64,000 nucleotides of DNA from Clytia hemisphaerica (lineage: Eukaryota > Cnidaria > Hydrozoa > Leptothecata > Clytiidae), in the NCBI GenBank assembly GCA_902728285.1, contig CACVBU010000619.1:191611-255610 (forward strand). Reading direction: 5' to 3'. The notes beneath the pieces are model-generated. The model ran no database searches and was not told the origin of the DNA. It saw only the letters and a program-made list of their open reading frames with translations. Of this stretch, positions 1 through 9,587 are shown piece after piece; positions within the stretch are counted from its first letter, which is position 1; each line of letters starts with the position of its first letter. The position numbers and the translations under genes were made by a program.

Positions 1-555
1 GAAAACTGCAGGAGATTCGAAGGGCAAATTTTTTTTGTCAATTCTACACCCTATTAGGAGCATAACATCAAAAATTTGCCCTGATCTAAGGGGTGCCCTA
101 CGAAAACCATTTTTAAGGCCTTTTTTAAGGTCTATTCCTTCTGATTCGCTTCTATCACAGATCGCTAACCAAGTGTTACAAATACCATGACCTTGTAAAA
201 ACCAAAAATTTTCAAGCTCAAAAAAAAAAAGATCGAATCTTCATAATCTTTCTTCTATCACCAGACATAATTAACATCTAATGAAAAACACTTTGAAAAG
301 TTTTTTCACACACTTGTTCACTAATTTGAGAAAAAATCTTCTTTTTTTTGTACTCGAGCTGTGATAAACTTGTTTTTGTTGTTGCATACTTCATCAAGTA
401 ATGGAATCGTGAATAATGTTTTCAAGTGGCTTATGATAATACGAAACTTGGTTTGTCTCATAGTATTTTGATCGCCTCCGACCAACAGAATTTGCTGGTC
501 TGCACTTTGTAAATCTAAACTGTGACTTTATATTGGGTTTATCGAAAACAAGAAA
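1..555. other. AT-rich stretch, no gene seen
   Basis: No open frame of convincing composition, no RNA gene and no repeat boundary was recognised. The sequence is AT-rich with runs of T and A, typical of intergenic or intronic DNA. Confidence 0.5.
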
Positions 556-833
556 ATACACTTCTTTTTTATAAGAACCAGTAAATTTATGATGAGGCTC
601 GGCTGCTCTTATCTTTTTGGCACTTATTGAGCCTCAAATTGTCCTCAAATTATCCTGTTCTTATTTATTGGGTGTATTTTATGATTTATACCCAATTTTT
701 ACTACTTTAACCACGAAATAGCTTGAAATTGAGTAATTCAGGCTCAGCATTGTTCTTAAATTGTTCTTATTTTTTGACAATTTTGAGACTCGTTGTTATT
801 ATAAAATTGTTCTTATAAAAGAAAAAAGTGTAT
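556..833. mobile_element. MITE with TTATAAGAAC inverted termini
   Basis: The left end (556-578) and the reverse complement of the right end (809-833) share ATACACTT, a T-rich spacer and TTTTATAAGAAC. The roughly 280 bp between them has no coding capacity. Relatives of this non-autonomous DNA element lie at 929-1033, 3828-4060, 9167-9412, 13690-13850 and 60089-60200. The transposase family is not identifiable from the ends alone. Confidence 0.65.
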
Positions 834-928
834 GTGTTTAAAGCTAACAGCCCTCTTGTCTGTACAACTTAGCCATTTAATCTTAAGTTGAGTTTTACAT
901 TCGGAAGGAAGTTTCTATCATACAGACA

Positions 929-1033
929 ATCTTTTTTTTATAAGAACCAGTAAATATTTGACGAGGCTTCGCTGTTTTTATTTTTCCGGCACCTTGCGCT
1001 TAAAGTTAATACTGTTCTTATTTCTCGGCAGAA
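929..1033. repeat. Fragment of the TTATAAGAAC MITE
   Basis: It starts with a T run and TATAAGAACCAGTAAAT, continuing like the left end of the copy at 556. No matching right end follows before 1033. Confidence 0.5.
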
Positions 1034-1073
1034 CTGATGTATTTTTACTAAACTAGTATTTATTTAGAAAATA

Positions 1074-1425
1074 CAGTAGGATCTCCATAACTCGAACGAG
1101 CCTCTACAACTCGAATGTCTCCTTAACTCAAAAGTTTTCCAGTCCTTTCAGCTATAAACCAGTGTACATAACTCGAAATTTCATAACTTGAACAAATTTA
1201 TTAGTTCCCGTGTGGGTTCGAGTTGGGACAAGCTGGAGTTTTTACAAGCTCTTATTTGATTTGGTTGGTCGTTATTAAACCTGTAATAAAACAATTTTGT
1301 TACTTTTTCTAAAGAACGCGTCATCTCTGTTACTTTTAATGACCAAATTAATCTATAAATCTATAAATTATCTTATATCTTATAAAAACTCCAGAACATC
1401 CCGTTCGAGTTATGGAGATTTCACT
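1074..1425. mobile_element. pogo/Tigger-like MITE
   Basis: The left end reads CAGTAGGATCTCCATAACTC. The right end reads GAGTTATGGAGATTTCACTG, its inverse with few mismatches. Both ends are flanked by TA, the target duplication of the Tc1/mariner superfamily. CAGT ends followed by 'TCCATAACTCGAA'-type sequence are usual for pogo/Tigger elements. Several internal 'AACTCGAA' motifs repeat the terminal word. No transposase is encoded, so this is a non-autonomous copy. Confidence 0.8.
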
Positions 1426-1619
1426 GTAGTTCACCGTATGGTGTATACTCTGGTACATTACACTTTCTTTTTTAATCCATTGGTCTGCCAACTGTCGGAA
1501 TATATAGTGAAGAGAAGATTTTTGGGGTTTTAAAGGGGTTTATTTTAAATATATATATAAAATCTAAGTATACGGTAATTAACTATTTACAAAAATAAAT
1601 TCTAAAAGGATGTTTTCTT

Positions 1620-1878
1620 CTAAGATGAGACTTTTTCTACTTCGGTTGTTTCTTGGGCCATTTTGGCAGCCTTATTTGCGGCTCTGCGTTGTCTTTTGGC
1701 ACGACGTTTTTCTTGTTGAACAATACGTAATTCTTCTAATTCTTTGATTTTTTCTGACTGATCTTTTTGCTGTCTTAACTTCTCGATTTTCAAGGAAGTG
1801 ATATCAACGTCTTTGCCAGCTAGTTCTTCATCTAACTGTTGAATTTCTGAAGCATTGTTGTTCTCAACTTCAGTTGAG
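1620..1878 (-). CDS. Terminal exon of an unrecognised coiled-coil protein
   Basis: On the minus strand an acceptor (TTATAG) precedes an open stretch of about 85 residues ending in a stop at 1620. The peptide is highly charged and heptad-like (SEKIKELEELRIVQQEKRRA), followed by a basic, alanine-rich tail (RRAANKAAKMAQ). It fits a coiled-coil protein terminus. It is probably spliced to the exon at 2108-2639. The protein family is not recognised. Base composition and lack of stops favour real coding over chance. Confidence 0.5.
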
Positions 1879-1890
1879 CTATAATTTTTT

Positions 1891-2093
1891 TCATTTTTTG
1901 AAAATTTTGATTTTTGGGGCCTGGGGACGAGTTTTTCACCAAAACGAGGCTGGCAGCCTGGACACTTCAAAAAAGGTCGGATTTGGCTGAAATTTGGCAC
2001 ACTTGTTCCTTGGGTGAATATCTGGCGGTGTTTTTTTCATTTTTTGAAAATTTTGATTTTTGGGGCCTGGGGACGAGTTTTTCACCAAAACGG
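1891..2093. repeat. Two direct 56 bp repeats 146 bp apart
   Basis: A segment beginning TCATTTTTTGAAAATTTTG and ending TTTTTCACCAAAACG occurs at about 1891-1946 and 2037-2093. The spacer holds 'TTTGGCTGAAATTTGGCAC' and 'TTGTTCCTTGGGTGAAT'. These resemble the units of the array at 48310-48830. The repeats lie between the two coiled-coil exons, so they are probably intronic. Confidence 0.6.
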
Positions 2094-2107
2094 ACAAAGT
2101 ATATTTG

Positions 2108-2639
2108 CTACCTAATACTAAATATTTGAAATGTTACAATTGGGCCTTCTAATAACGGGAAAATCTGAAGTTGAGCCCAGTGCGGTGCGCACGTTCGACT
2201 ATTTTTAATGGATTGAATGGCTTTCTCTTTGTAGTTGACTTGTTTAAGGAATTGACAAGTTTTTTCTTTCTCGCTGACCAAAGTGTCGGTCTGGGATTCC
2301 ATACGAAAAACCCAGCTCCGGTCATGTTGTTCAACGGCTTGCTCGTATTCCATTTCGTATTGAGAATTTCGATTCACCCAATCATTGACTTCATTTTGTT
2401 TAACATTCAATTTATTCTCAATGTTAATTCTATAATTGTACAATTTTTTTTCGGATTCCATTTTTTGTTTCAACATTTCAATTTGTTGATCTTTTTCATC
2501 CAACAAAGCATCTAGTGTTGGTAAAACAACAATTTCACCATCCTCAACAGATTGTTGTTGTTGAAAAAAGTATTTGACGTCACTTTTATTTTTTGCGTAA
2601 TAAAGTGATAAAATACAGAACAAGACTTCTGCAAAAAGA
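2108..2639 (-). CDS. Upstream exon of the same coiled-coil protein
   Basis: On the minus strand a strong polypyrimidine acceptor (CTTCTTTTTGCAG) ends at 2629. An open frame follows that encodes a glutamine- and charge-rich helix (DALLDEKDQQIEMLKQKMES, EVNDWVNRNSQYEMEYEQAV). An in-frame ATG at 2644 would instead give a start with a hydrophobic stretch (LLFAEVLFCILSLYY). The last 20 or so codons look like read-through into an intron, so the true donor is probably a little above 2108. No family is recognised. It most likely continues to the exon at 1620-1878. Confidence 0.45.
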
Positions 2640-2645
2640 AGCAAT

Positions 2646-3107
2646 GCATCTTTTTGTTGTGCATTTTACTTTCATTCCTAAAGCTTGGACGGCTATTTCC
2701 GTTATATTTAAATTGGCATCAAATGATTTCTTCCGCTATATACAAGTCTTGTTTCTAAGGCGACATGAAAGTGTGTTTAACATACTTTAACCGTTAACTA
2801 CCCATTAAATGGCTAATTAAGTGCAGCTTCTTAACTTTTAATACACACCTCTTAAGGCTAATAATCTCGAGCGCGTTAAGGAGAGAGAACTAAACGTCTT
2901 CAGTCTGTTCTGCTTTGAGCGATTCGAGACTGTCATTTTCATGAAGTTGATCTCTTTGGGTTATCAAGGAATAGAGAGACTTCGTTCGCTGACTAAAGGG
3001 TCAGAGCAGTAAGTATAAAAGCTTTTAAACGCGATAACCAATTCTTACCTATATCGATCAGGGATACGCACTTTCACAATATGCTCTCTAATTCGATTTT
3101 CGAGTAA
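2646..3107. other. No gene seen
   Basis: Short scattered frames only. A minus-strand stretch at about 2650-2740 could be another exon of the coiled-coil gene, but no clear splice pair was found. Confidence 0.35.
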
Positions 3108-3262
3108 TTTGATTTTCATCGAATAAGGGAGCCGGAAGGGAGCGTATCGAATAGTAGGAGCGACGTTCATGCGAGTTTCTTGTTTAATTTAACTTTCAAT
3201 CTTTATCGAGTAATGGAGTGGATCTATAGTAAAACATCGAATTCGAGAGCGTCAACTTTACT
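3108..3262. repeat. Dispersed repeat (GCGTATCGAATAGTAG family)
   Basis: It contains AGCGTATCGAATAGTAG, then GAGTTTCTTGTT, a TTTCAAT block and a second 'AATGGAG..ATC' block. The same order recurs at 30010-30115 and 31540-31665, so this is a dispersed element of about 120-150 bp. No ends or coding capacity were recognised. Confidence 0.55.
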
Positions 3263-3357
3263 TAGTTTAGGTATAAACTTATTTCTTTTTTATGATTTTT
3301 TTGGCGAAACAACAAAAATCATATAAAAAAGAAATAAGTTTATACCTAGACTAAACT
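3263..3357. repeat. Near-perfect 40 bp hairpin
   Basis: The left arm (3263-3300) contains AGTTTAGGTATAAACTTAT. The right arm (3313-3357) is its inverse with about two differences. The loop is only about 12 bases. It could be a fold-back element or a hairpin formed after a replication slip. Confidence 0.75.
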
Positions 3358-3827
3358 TTACTTCTCCAAAAGTCTCCAGATGTTTATGGGGGGAGAGAGT
3401 TGCAATAAGAAATATTGAACTTGAATCTTTATTGGTTTCTTTATTCGAAGGTTTTTCTATAAAAGATACACTCTGGTACAGAGTCCCGTTCGAAGTGTCT
3501 TGAAGGCTTCTTTCCATCCAAACCTTTATCTTTAAAGATTTTGAAATCGGAGGTGGTGATTTTACTGTTCTATTGATTTTCTTTTTTCATAGAAGTGTAT
3601 CCTTTTCGACCGTAGCCGCCAATTGCCGCGCGGGCATTTTTTTGTCCGTTTTGCCACTCTAAAACTGTCCCAGTCTTTTTTTTTTCGCACCTAAAGACAA
3701 TAGAAAAAGTATAAAAAAGGATTGGATCGAGTTTAGGGTTGTAAATTAAATAATAAAGTGGCACGATCATGACTGCGCGACTCCGGTCGAAAAGGTGTAT
3801 TGCTCAAATGCTTTAAAAGTGCTCATT
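3358..3827. other. No gene seen
   Basis: Short minus-strand frames with ordinary composition. No domain, splice signal pair or repeat ends were recognised. Confidence 0.35.
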
Positions 3828-4060
3828 CTTTACACTTTTTATAAGAACAAACGATGTAAGAACATAAGACTTCAGTGGTCAAATTACCAAGAACAAGTTA
3901 AGAACATTTTAAGTCTTTGCGAACTCTAAAACATCCAGTTCTAGGAAATTGCACAAAAAAGCACATTTTCAGAACATTTGTAGGCTTAAAACTGAAAAAA
4001 AGTCGAGAAGATCCAAAGGCTTCGAAAATTTCAAACGCTCTTTAAAAAAAAACGTGTAGA
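3828..4060. mobile_element. TTATAAGAAC MITE, second copy
   Basis: Its sequence (ACACTTTTTATAAGAACAAA, AAGAACATAAG, TTCAGTGGTCAAA, GAACAAGTTAAGAACATTTT) matches the reverse complement of the copy at 9167-9412 along its length. The right end is decayed (GCTCTTTAAAAAAAAACGTG). The two copies flank the LINE but are complete units, not one element split by it. Confidence 0.6.
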
Positions 4061-4205
4061 TAGTTTGGCTCAAGAAAATAGCCCAAATTTTTTAGATTTA
4101 CTGGAAAACTTTTATAAGGGAAACGACATCCGTAGAGTGCAGACGTGTCAAAAATTTTTGGCGCGTAAAAAGTAGGCGTTTTGTTTCTCGAGCCATTTTT
4201 TTACA

Positions 4206-5129
4206 ATGAATGTGACAACAAGAAAGCAGCAAAAGAACATCGAAGAAGTACTTCAAGATATACCTTTATACACTACTACACAAGATTCTCCAACACAAAA
4301 AGACACTCAAGACACCTCATCACACCAAGAAAAAGACTCTCTTCAAACAAAAGACACAGATAAAGACTTTGTGACAAGTCCTGGTGGTGATGTATCTTAT
4401 TCTTTTTCTCAACCTTATAATCTTCATAAATCATTCGAGGAGGAACCTATGGAAGGGGTTACACTTGAAATGATCTTTTACGAAATGAGGGTTATAAAGT
4501 ATGACATTGCATCAAAGATAGAGAGTGTAAAAGAAGATATTACAATCAAGCTCCAAAATCAAAACTTGGAGATGAGAAGAGAACTAGACGAACTTAAGCA
4601 GGAACTTTCTTCGAAAAGCAAAATTATTGACGATTTGAGAACTGAACTGGATCAAGTTGGGAAAGGAAAGGTTGATTTGGACGACGTTAGCACAGTAGAG
4701 AGACAAAACAGTGAACTTCAACAATACATAAGAAGGAATAATATCGAAATTGCGGGTATCCCTGACTCTGTGAAACAAAACGAGTTAGAATCGAAAGTGA
4801 TCGAAATAGCTAAAGCCGTCAACATTGATATTCCTCCCAACGAAATCGAAGCTTGTCATCGCCTGTTCCAAAGAAAAAATCAAAAAGGTCCAAAGCGCAC
4901 AATAGTGAGATTTGTAAACAGAAAACTTGCAGAAAAGTTAATCAAAAAAGGCAAAGACTTCAGTAAACGTGAGGTATTTGAAAAAGCAGATTTGACAAAT
5001 AAAATTTACATTAATAATAACCTTTGCAGTTACTACAGATTTCTCTGGGGAAGAGTTAAAGCGTTGTATGGTCGTAATGCTATTGAATCGTTTTGGGTGT
5101 TTAATGGTTCTATTAACGAATTAACTTGA
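4206..5129 (+). CDS. LINE ORF1: coiled-coil RNA-binding protein
   Basis: The product has 307 residues. A Ser/Thr/Gln-rich N-terminus of about 90 residues is followed by a coiled coil at about 115-165 (MRRELDELKQELSSKSKIID). A C-terminal region at about 170-270 resembles the RRM-like and C-terminal domains of LINE ORF1 proteins (RRNNIEIAGIPDSVKQNELE, 'EACHRLFQ', 'TIVRFVNRKLAEKLIKKGK'). Such proteins trimerise and coat the element's RNA in cytoplasmic particles. The ATG at 4206 gives the longest frame. An overlapping frame at 4181 is a shadow. ORF2 starts 144 bases after the stop in another frame, so its translation needs reinitiation or internal entry. Confidence 0.85.
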   Translation: MNVTTRKQQKNIEEVLQDIPLYTTTQDSPTQKDTQDTSSHQEKDSLQTKDTDKDFVTSPGGDVSYSFSQPYNLHKSFEEEPMEGVTLEMIFYEMRVIKYDIASKIESVKEDITIKLQNQNLEMRRELDELKQELSSKSKIIDDLRTELDQVGKGKVDLDDVSTVERQNSELQQYIRRNNIEIAGIPDSVKQNELESKVIEIAKAVNIDIPPNEIEACHRLFQRKNQKGPKRTIVRFVNRKLAEKLIKKGKDFSKREVFEKADLTNKIYINNNLCSYYRFLWGRVKALYGRNAIESFWVFNGSINELT

Positions 5130-5272
5130 GATTTAATGATGACACAGATGAAGTCTTGAAAGTAACACATTTAAATGATTTAATTGAATTCTTTCCTGAT
5201 CATAAAGATCTCTTTGTTTCTAAATAATTTTTTTCATTCTGTAGCGTTTCTTATTTATATCTTAGTTTTTGA

Positions 5273-8200
5273 ATGCTCTGTTTTTTATTATACTTTGGCT
5301 CGAGAAACATTTCTCTTTTGCACACTGATTTTCCAGTAATGACAAACGATGATTGCTCTGTTTGCTCGAAAAAAATTACTTCTAAAACCTTTCATTTTTG
5401 TCCCAAGTGTGAAAGACGATCCCATGCAAAGTGCTTAGGCGTTGAACCAAAATACATAAAAAACATTTGGCTCTGTAAACTTTGTAGGCATGATGCTCTA
5501 CCTAATCTTGAATCCGATGAAAAATTACCCATTGGTAAAGACATAAGTCACTTAAAAAATTATTTTAAACATCTAAATTCTATCCCGAATTCTTTTTCTA
5601 ATTTTGATTCACAAATCGACGATCAACTTGATAATATTACTTATGATGATCACGTTAATCATTTCGACTGCAAATACTATAGTACTCAAGAATTTGCTTC
5701 TCTTCCTCTTAAAAAACAAAATTTTTCTTGCTTTCATCTCAACATCTGTTCTTTAGAAAAACATCATGACAATCTTACTACTTTACTTCATAATCTCAAT
5801 CATAATTTTAGCATTCTCGGTATCAGTGAAACCAGACTCAAATCTTCTATCGAAAACACTGAACTTTCTATCAACGGCTTTAAATCCTTTGATACCCCAG
5901 CCGTCTCATCAGTTGGGGGAACTGCTCTCTTTATTTCTAACTCTCTCAAAAGCAAACCTCGCACAGATCTTTCAAAGATAGTGCACTCAGCCTGTGGTAA
6001 TCTTGAGTCAACTTTTGCTGAAATCGTCTTAAAAAATAGGAAAAACTATATCGTTGGTTGCATCTACAAACATCCAGACCTTGACGTTGATCTTTTTAAT
6101 AAAAATTTTATATCTCCTTTGCTGAAGAAAGCCTGCCAAGAAAACAAAAATCTTATTTTATTAGGCGATTTCAACATAGATCTTTTGACTTGTGACTCTG
6201 TAATCTCTCACTCTAAATTTCTTGATATTCTTGGTGCTTATCAGATTCTTCCAACTATTACATTGCCAACACGGATCACTGATACCTCCAGTACTCTTAT
6301 CGATAACATTCTTACTTCTCCTTTTAACTGTTCATCAACTTCTGGAAATCTAACTGTTGCTATATCTGACCATCTTCCCCAATTTCTAATTCTTAATACT
6401 GACTGTGATTCTGACTACAAATCTGAACTTCCTTTTCGTCGAGATTGGTCCAAATTTGATGAGGCTACTTTCAAAGATGAATTCGACAGCGTTGATTGGA
6501 AAGATCTTCTTAAAACTGAAAGGGGGGATGTTGACTTATCTTTTGATTCTTTTTTGACTCGTTTTTCTTCTTTGTATGATAAGCATGTTCCTCTGAAACA
6601 GTTGACCAGACGTCAAGCTAACCTCCTTCTCAAACCCTGGATCACCAAAGGCATTCTTGTCTCGATGAACATCAGAGATAACCTCAAAGACGACTATTTG
6701 AAAGTTCCTGATTCTTCACCCGATCTTAAGAAATTTCTTCGTGAAAGATACAAATTTTACCGAAATCGCATTGTATCTCTTATCCGTGCTAGTAAAAAAC
6801 TCCATTATTCTCGCTTCTTTTTTCAAAACTCAGACAATCTTCGAAAACTTTGGCAAGGCGTCAGAGAGATTACATCTTCTCCTTCTTCTTCAAACTCTAT
6901 TTCTCTTAACATCAATGATTCTTTATCTTCCAACCCTGAAGAAGTATCTAAAGCTTTCAACGATTTCTTTTCAACCATTGCAGGTGAAGTTCGTTCAAAA
7001 ATTCCTTTTACGCGTCATCATTTCTCAGAGTGGCTAAAGAACGAAAATCGAAATGCTAATGACTTCTTCATTGCTCCAGCTTCAAAACCAGAAGTCATCA
7101 AAACTCTCATGTCTCTCAGTGAAAATAAGGCAACTGGTCCAAACAGCATCCCGTATCGAATTATTTCTTCCAACTTGGACACGCTTTCTTCTATCTTCAC
7201 TGATATTATTAATCTTTCTTTCTTTACTGGTATCTTTCCAAGTCAGCTGAAAGAAGCGAAAGTCATACCTGTCTTCAAAAACAAAGGTTCTCCATTCGAT
7301 GCTGAGAACTATAGGCCAATTTCTCTTCTTTCTAACATTGACAAAATCTTCCAAAAACTCATGCATTCACGACTGATGAACTTTCTCGACCAATCAAACT
7401 CGATCTACCCATTACAGTTTGGATTTCGATCAAACCACTCGACTGAAACAGCCCTTCTCTATGCTATCAACAAAATATCAAATGCTTTGGATGAAGGTAA
7501 GTATGGATGCTCTATTTTCATCGATTTACAAAAGGCATTCGATACCGTCGACCATTCTATCCTACTATCAAAGCTAGATTTTTACGGGGTTCGTGGAAAA
7601 GCTCTTGATTGGTTTCGATCATTTCTCACTGATAGATCACAGTTCGTTTCAGTCTCTGGTAAAATTTCTACTTCTAAAAATATGAAACATGGTGTCCCTC
7701 AAGGCTCTGTTTTAGGCCCACTTCTTTTTCTCCTTTATGTGAATGATCTCCATATTGCACTTCGATATGCTTTGGTCAATTTGTTTGCTGATGACACTAT
7801 GCTTTTTTTTGAGAACGAATCCTTGAAACCGATCGCTAAGCAAGCCAATATCGATCTAAAGCTTCTTATGAATTGGCTTAAAGCAAATAAAATCTCTCTC
7901 AACACTAGTAAAACTGAGCTTTTGTTGTTTCGTCCTGTCCGAAAGAAGATCGATTATGACTTGAAAATCAAAATCAACGGACATCGGCTTAGACCCAGCA
8001 AGGTTGTAAAGTATCTTGGTGTATACATCGATGAACATCTGAACTGGAAACACCACATTGATTTTGTCTGCAATAAATTGAAGCGAGCTAATGGAGCTCT
8101 AAGTAAACTTCGGCATTATGTCGACAAGAAAACACTAGCATCATTATATTTTTCCCTTTTCCAATGTCACGCCTCTTATGCAGCCCAGATTTGGGGGCAA

Positions 8201-8641
8201 CGCCAAACAATCCACGCCCGTCGAGTTCTTATTCTTCAAAAGCAAGCTCTCAGAATCATGTCTTTCTCTGACTTTCGTGCACATACTTTTCCTCTGTTTT
8301 TAGAATTTAAACTTCTTCAATTTTTTGACTTTGTCAAATACCTTAATATCCTCTTTCTTTTCAAACTTTTGAATCGAAAATTACCTCTTCCTCTTTTACA
8401 AACTCTTGAATACAAACGTCTTAATGATACTGACCGTCATGAAGTAATTCGTTGTAAGTCTGGACTTCTAAAAATACCCGAAGTAAAAACAGTGACTTAT
8501 GGTAACTATTCAATTCTATACCAATCCATCTTGGTTTGGAATGAACTTCAAAATTTCGTTTCTCTCGATGATTTGTCTACACTAGCATTGGATCGTCTTA
8601 AAGATTTGAGCAAATTATATTTCCTCTCGTCGTACACTTGA
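5273..8641 (+). CDS. LINE ORF2: PHD-like finger, AP endonuclease, reverse transcriptase
   Basis: The product has 1122 residues; a second ATG at 5339 would shorten it by 22. Residues 28-71 form a C4HC3 pattern (C28, C31, C43, C46, H51, C54, C68, C71) spaced like a PHD finger. The endonuclease spans about 150-375 (FHLNICSLEKHH, ISETRL, LLGDFNIDL, ISDHLP). The reverse transcriptase spans about 620-900: 'ENYRPISLLSNIDKIFQKL', 'FIDLQKAFDTVDH' near 748, 'GVPQGSVLGPLLF' near 807, and the catalytic 'FADDTM' near 838. A thumb/C-terminal region follows ('YLGVYIDEHLNWKHHI'). The enzyme nicks the target DNA and copies the element RNA from the nick. All core motifs are present and no disruption is seen. 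Confidence 0.92.
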   Translation: MLCFLLYFGSRNISLLHTDFPVMTNDDCSVCSKKITSKTFHFCPKCERRSHAKCLGVEPKYIKNIWLCKLCRHDALPNLESDEKLPIGKDISHLKNYFKHLNSIPNSFSNFDSQIDDQLDNITYDDHVNHFDCKYYSTQEFASLPLKKQNFSCFHLNICSLEKHHDNLTTLLHNLNHNFSILGISETRLKSSIENTELSINGFKSFDTPAVSSVGGTALFISNSLKSKPRTDLSKIVHSACGNLESTFAEIVLKNRKNYIVGCIYKHPDLDVDLFNKNFISPLLKKACQENKNLILLGDFNIDLLTCDSVISHSKFLDILGAYQILPTITLPTRITDTSSTLIDNILTSPFNCSSTSGNLTVAISDHLPQFLILNTDCDSDYKSELPFRRDWSKFDEATFKDEFDSVDWKDLLKTERGDVDLSFDSFLTRFSSLYDKHVPLKQLTRRQANLLLKPWITKGILVSMNIRDNLKDDYLKVPDSSPDLKKFLRERYKFYRNRIVSLIRASKKLHYSRFFFQNSDNLRKLWQGVREITSSPSSSNSISLNINDSLSSNPEEVSKAFNDFFSTIAGEVRSKIPFTRHHFSEWLKNENRNANDFFIAPASKPEVIKTLMSLSENKATGPNSIPYRIISSNLDTLSSIFTDIINLSFFTGIFPSQLKEAKVIPVFKNKGSPFDAENYRPISLLSNIDKIFQKLMHSRLMNFLDQSNSIYPLQFGFRSNHSTETALLYAINKISNALDEGKYGCSIFIDLQKAFDTVDHSILLSKLDFYGVRGKALDWFRSFLTDRSQFVSVSGKISTSKNMKHGVPQGSVLGPLLFLLYVNDLHIALRYALVNLFADDTMLFFENESLKPIAKQANIDLKLLMNWLKANKISLNTSKTELLLFRPVRKKIDYDLKIKINGHRLRPSKVVKYLGVYIDEHLNWKHHIDFVCNKLKRANGALSKLRHYVDKKTLASLYFSLFQCHASYAAQIWGQRQTIHARRVLILQKQALRIMSFSDFRAHTFPLFLEFKLLQFFDFVKYLNILFLFKLLNRKLPLPLLQTLEYKRLNDTDRHEVIRCKSGLLKIPEVKTVTYGNYSILYQSILVWNELQNFVSLDDLSTLALDRLKDLSKLYFLSSYT

Positions 8642-8952
8642 TTTGTGTTTTTTTTTCTTTTTCGAGTTTGATTTTAAATTTTAACATTTTCCTTTCTTTT
8701 CTTTTCTTTTCTTTTTCTTTTTATTCTTTTGATTCTCTTCTTTTTTAAATCTGTTTTTTTTTTTTTCTGTTTTTATTAAAAACGAAATTAAAAAACGAAA
8801 ATTATTTCACTTTATTACCCTAGTATGATCGTTTTATAAACTTAGTATTTTTTTCACTTGTTGTTGTAATTATATCGTGCGGCCACCTCCTTAGTTTAGC
8901 ATTATGTCTATGAGTGTGGTCGCTAGTCTCGCTTTCGTTGACAAATAAATGA

Positions 8953-8969
8953 TTTACTTACTTACTTAC
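8953..8969 (+). repeat. LINE 3' tail, (TTAC)n
   Basis: The LINE ends in ATTTACTTACTTACTTAC in place of a poly(A) tail. It is preceded by GTGGTCGCTAGTCTC. The SINEs in this window end in a similar '(CG)GTCGC..ACTTACTTACTTAC', which suggests shared 3' recognition. Confidence 0.7.
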
Positions 8970-9166
8970 ACCTAGATCGATATATTCTGCGGAAAAGTCT
9001 TTTGGTTGAAATTTTCAAAAAACACTTTTTATTCAACTTTTCATGCTGAGAAATATCAACACATTTTAATAAGGTTCTTTTAAAACGTTTGTCAGCTTAC
9101 GTAGATAGAAATCATTTTGAACGTTCTTTCTTGTAATATATTTGATGCGAGGCTTTTGCTCTTCTG

Positions 9167-9412
9167 ATACATGTTTCTTTTTTATAAGAACATTCAAAAT
9201 TTTTGAAGCCTTGGAATGTTTTTAACTTTTTGAGTTTAATAATAACATATTCTTATTTTTGCCATTTTTTGAGTATTTTTGTCATATTCATATGAAATTC
9301 GGTGTTCTAGAGTCTGCAAAGCCTTAAAATGTTTTTAACTTGTTCTGAACATTTTGACCATCGAAGCCTTATGTTCTTAATATAGTTTGTTCTTATAAAA
9401 AAACGTACACTG
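9167..9412. mobile_element. TTATAAGAAC MITE, third copy
   Basis: The left end TTTCTTTTTTATAAGAAC and the right end GTTCTTATAAAAAAACG are inverse. The internal sequence matches the reverse complement of the copy at 3828-4060. It is about 245 bp and non-coding. Confidence 0.7.
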
Positions 9413-9415
9413 TAC

Positions 9416-9587
9416 CGAGTTTATGTAATTCAGCGACGGAGACGGTGAGGTTGTAATTTGACTAGATCCTGACCAACTGAGGACGAAGTTAAATCAGTAC
9501 TTTTACCGTCCGCGGGTCGGAATCGCGGGTTATTCCAAATCGCTTCAATCACTCTACCGTCCTCAAAAGCTCAAATACATGAACTCG
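9416..9587. mobile_element. Short inverted-repeat element (CGAGTTTATGTAA ends)
   Basis: The left end is CGAGTTTATGTAATTCAGCG and the right end is AATACATGAACTCG. Internal landmarks are GACGGAGACGGTGAGG, TTTGACTAGATCCTGACCAA and ACCGTCCTCAAAAG. A close copy with the same ends lies at 21164-21325, and an interrupted one at 12238-12570. Non-coding MITE-like family. Confidence 0.65.

Larger units (their letters stand above)
4145..8969 (+). mobile_element. Full-length-looking LINE (CR1/jockey type)
   Basis: Two intact ORFs (4206-5129 and 5273-8641) are followed by a 3' UTR of about 310 bp and a (TTAC)n tail at 8953-8969. ORF1 is a coiled-coil RNA-binding protein. ORF2 has a PHD-like finger, an AP-type endonuclease and a reverse transcriptase. 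No stop or frameshift interrupts either ORF, so the copy looks recent and may be competent. The left end is not fixed: it lies between about 4061 and 4205, and I found no target duplication. Clade placement within CR1/L2/jockey needs a tree. Confidence 0.85.

Noticed and set aside
3828..9412. One MITE split by the LINE
   Set aside because: Each side is a complete, separately terminated copy in opposite orientation, so the LINE did not insert into a single copy.
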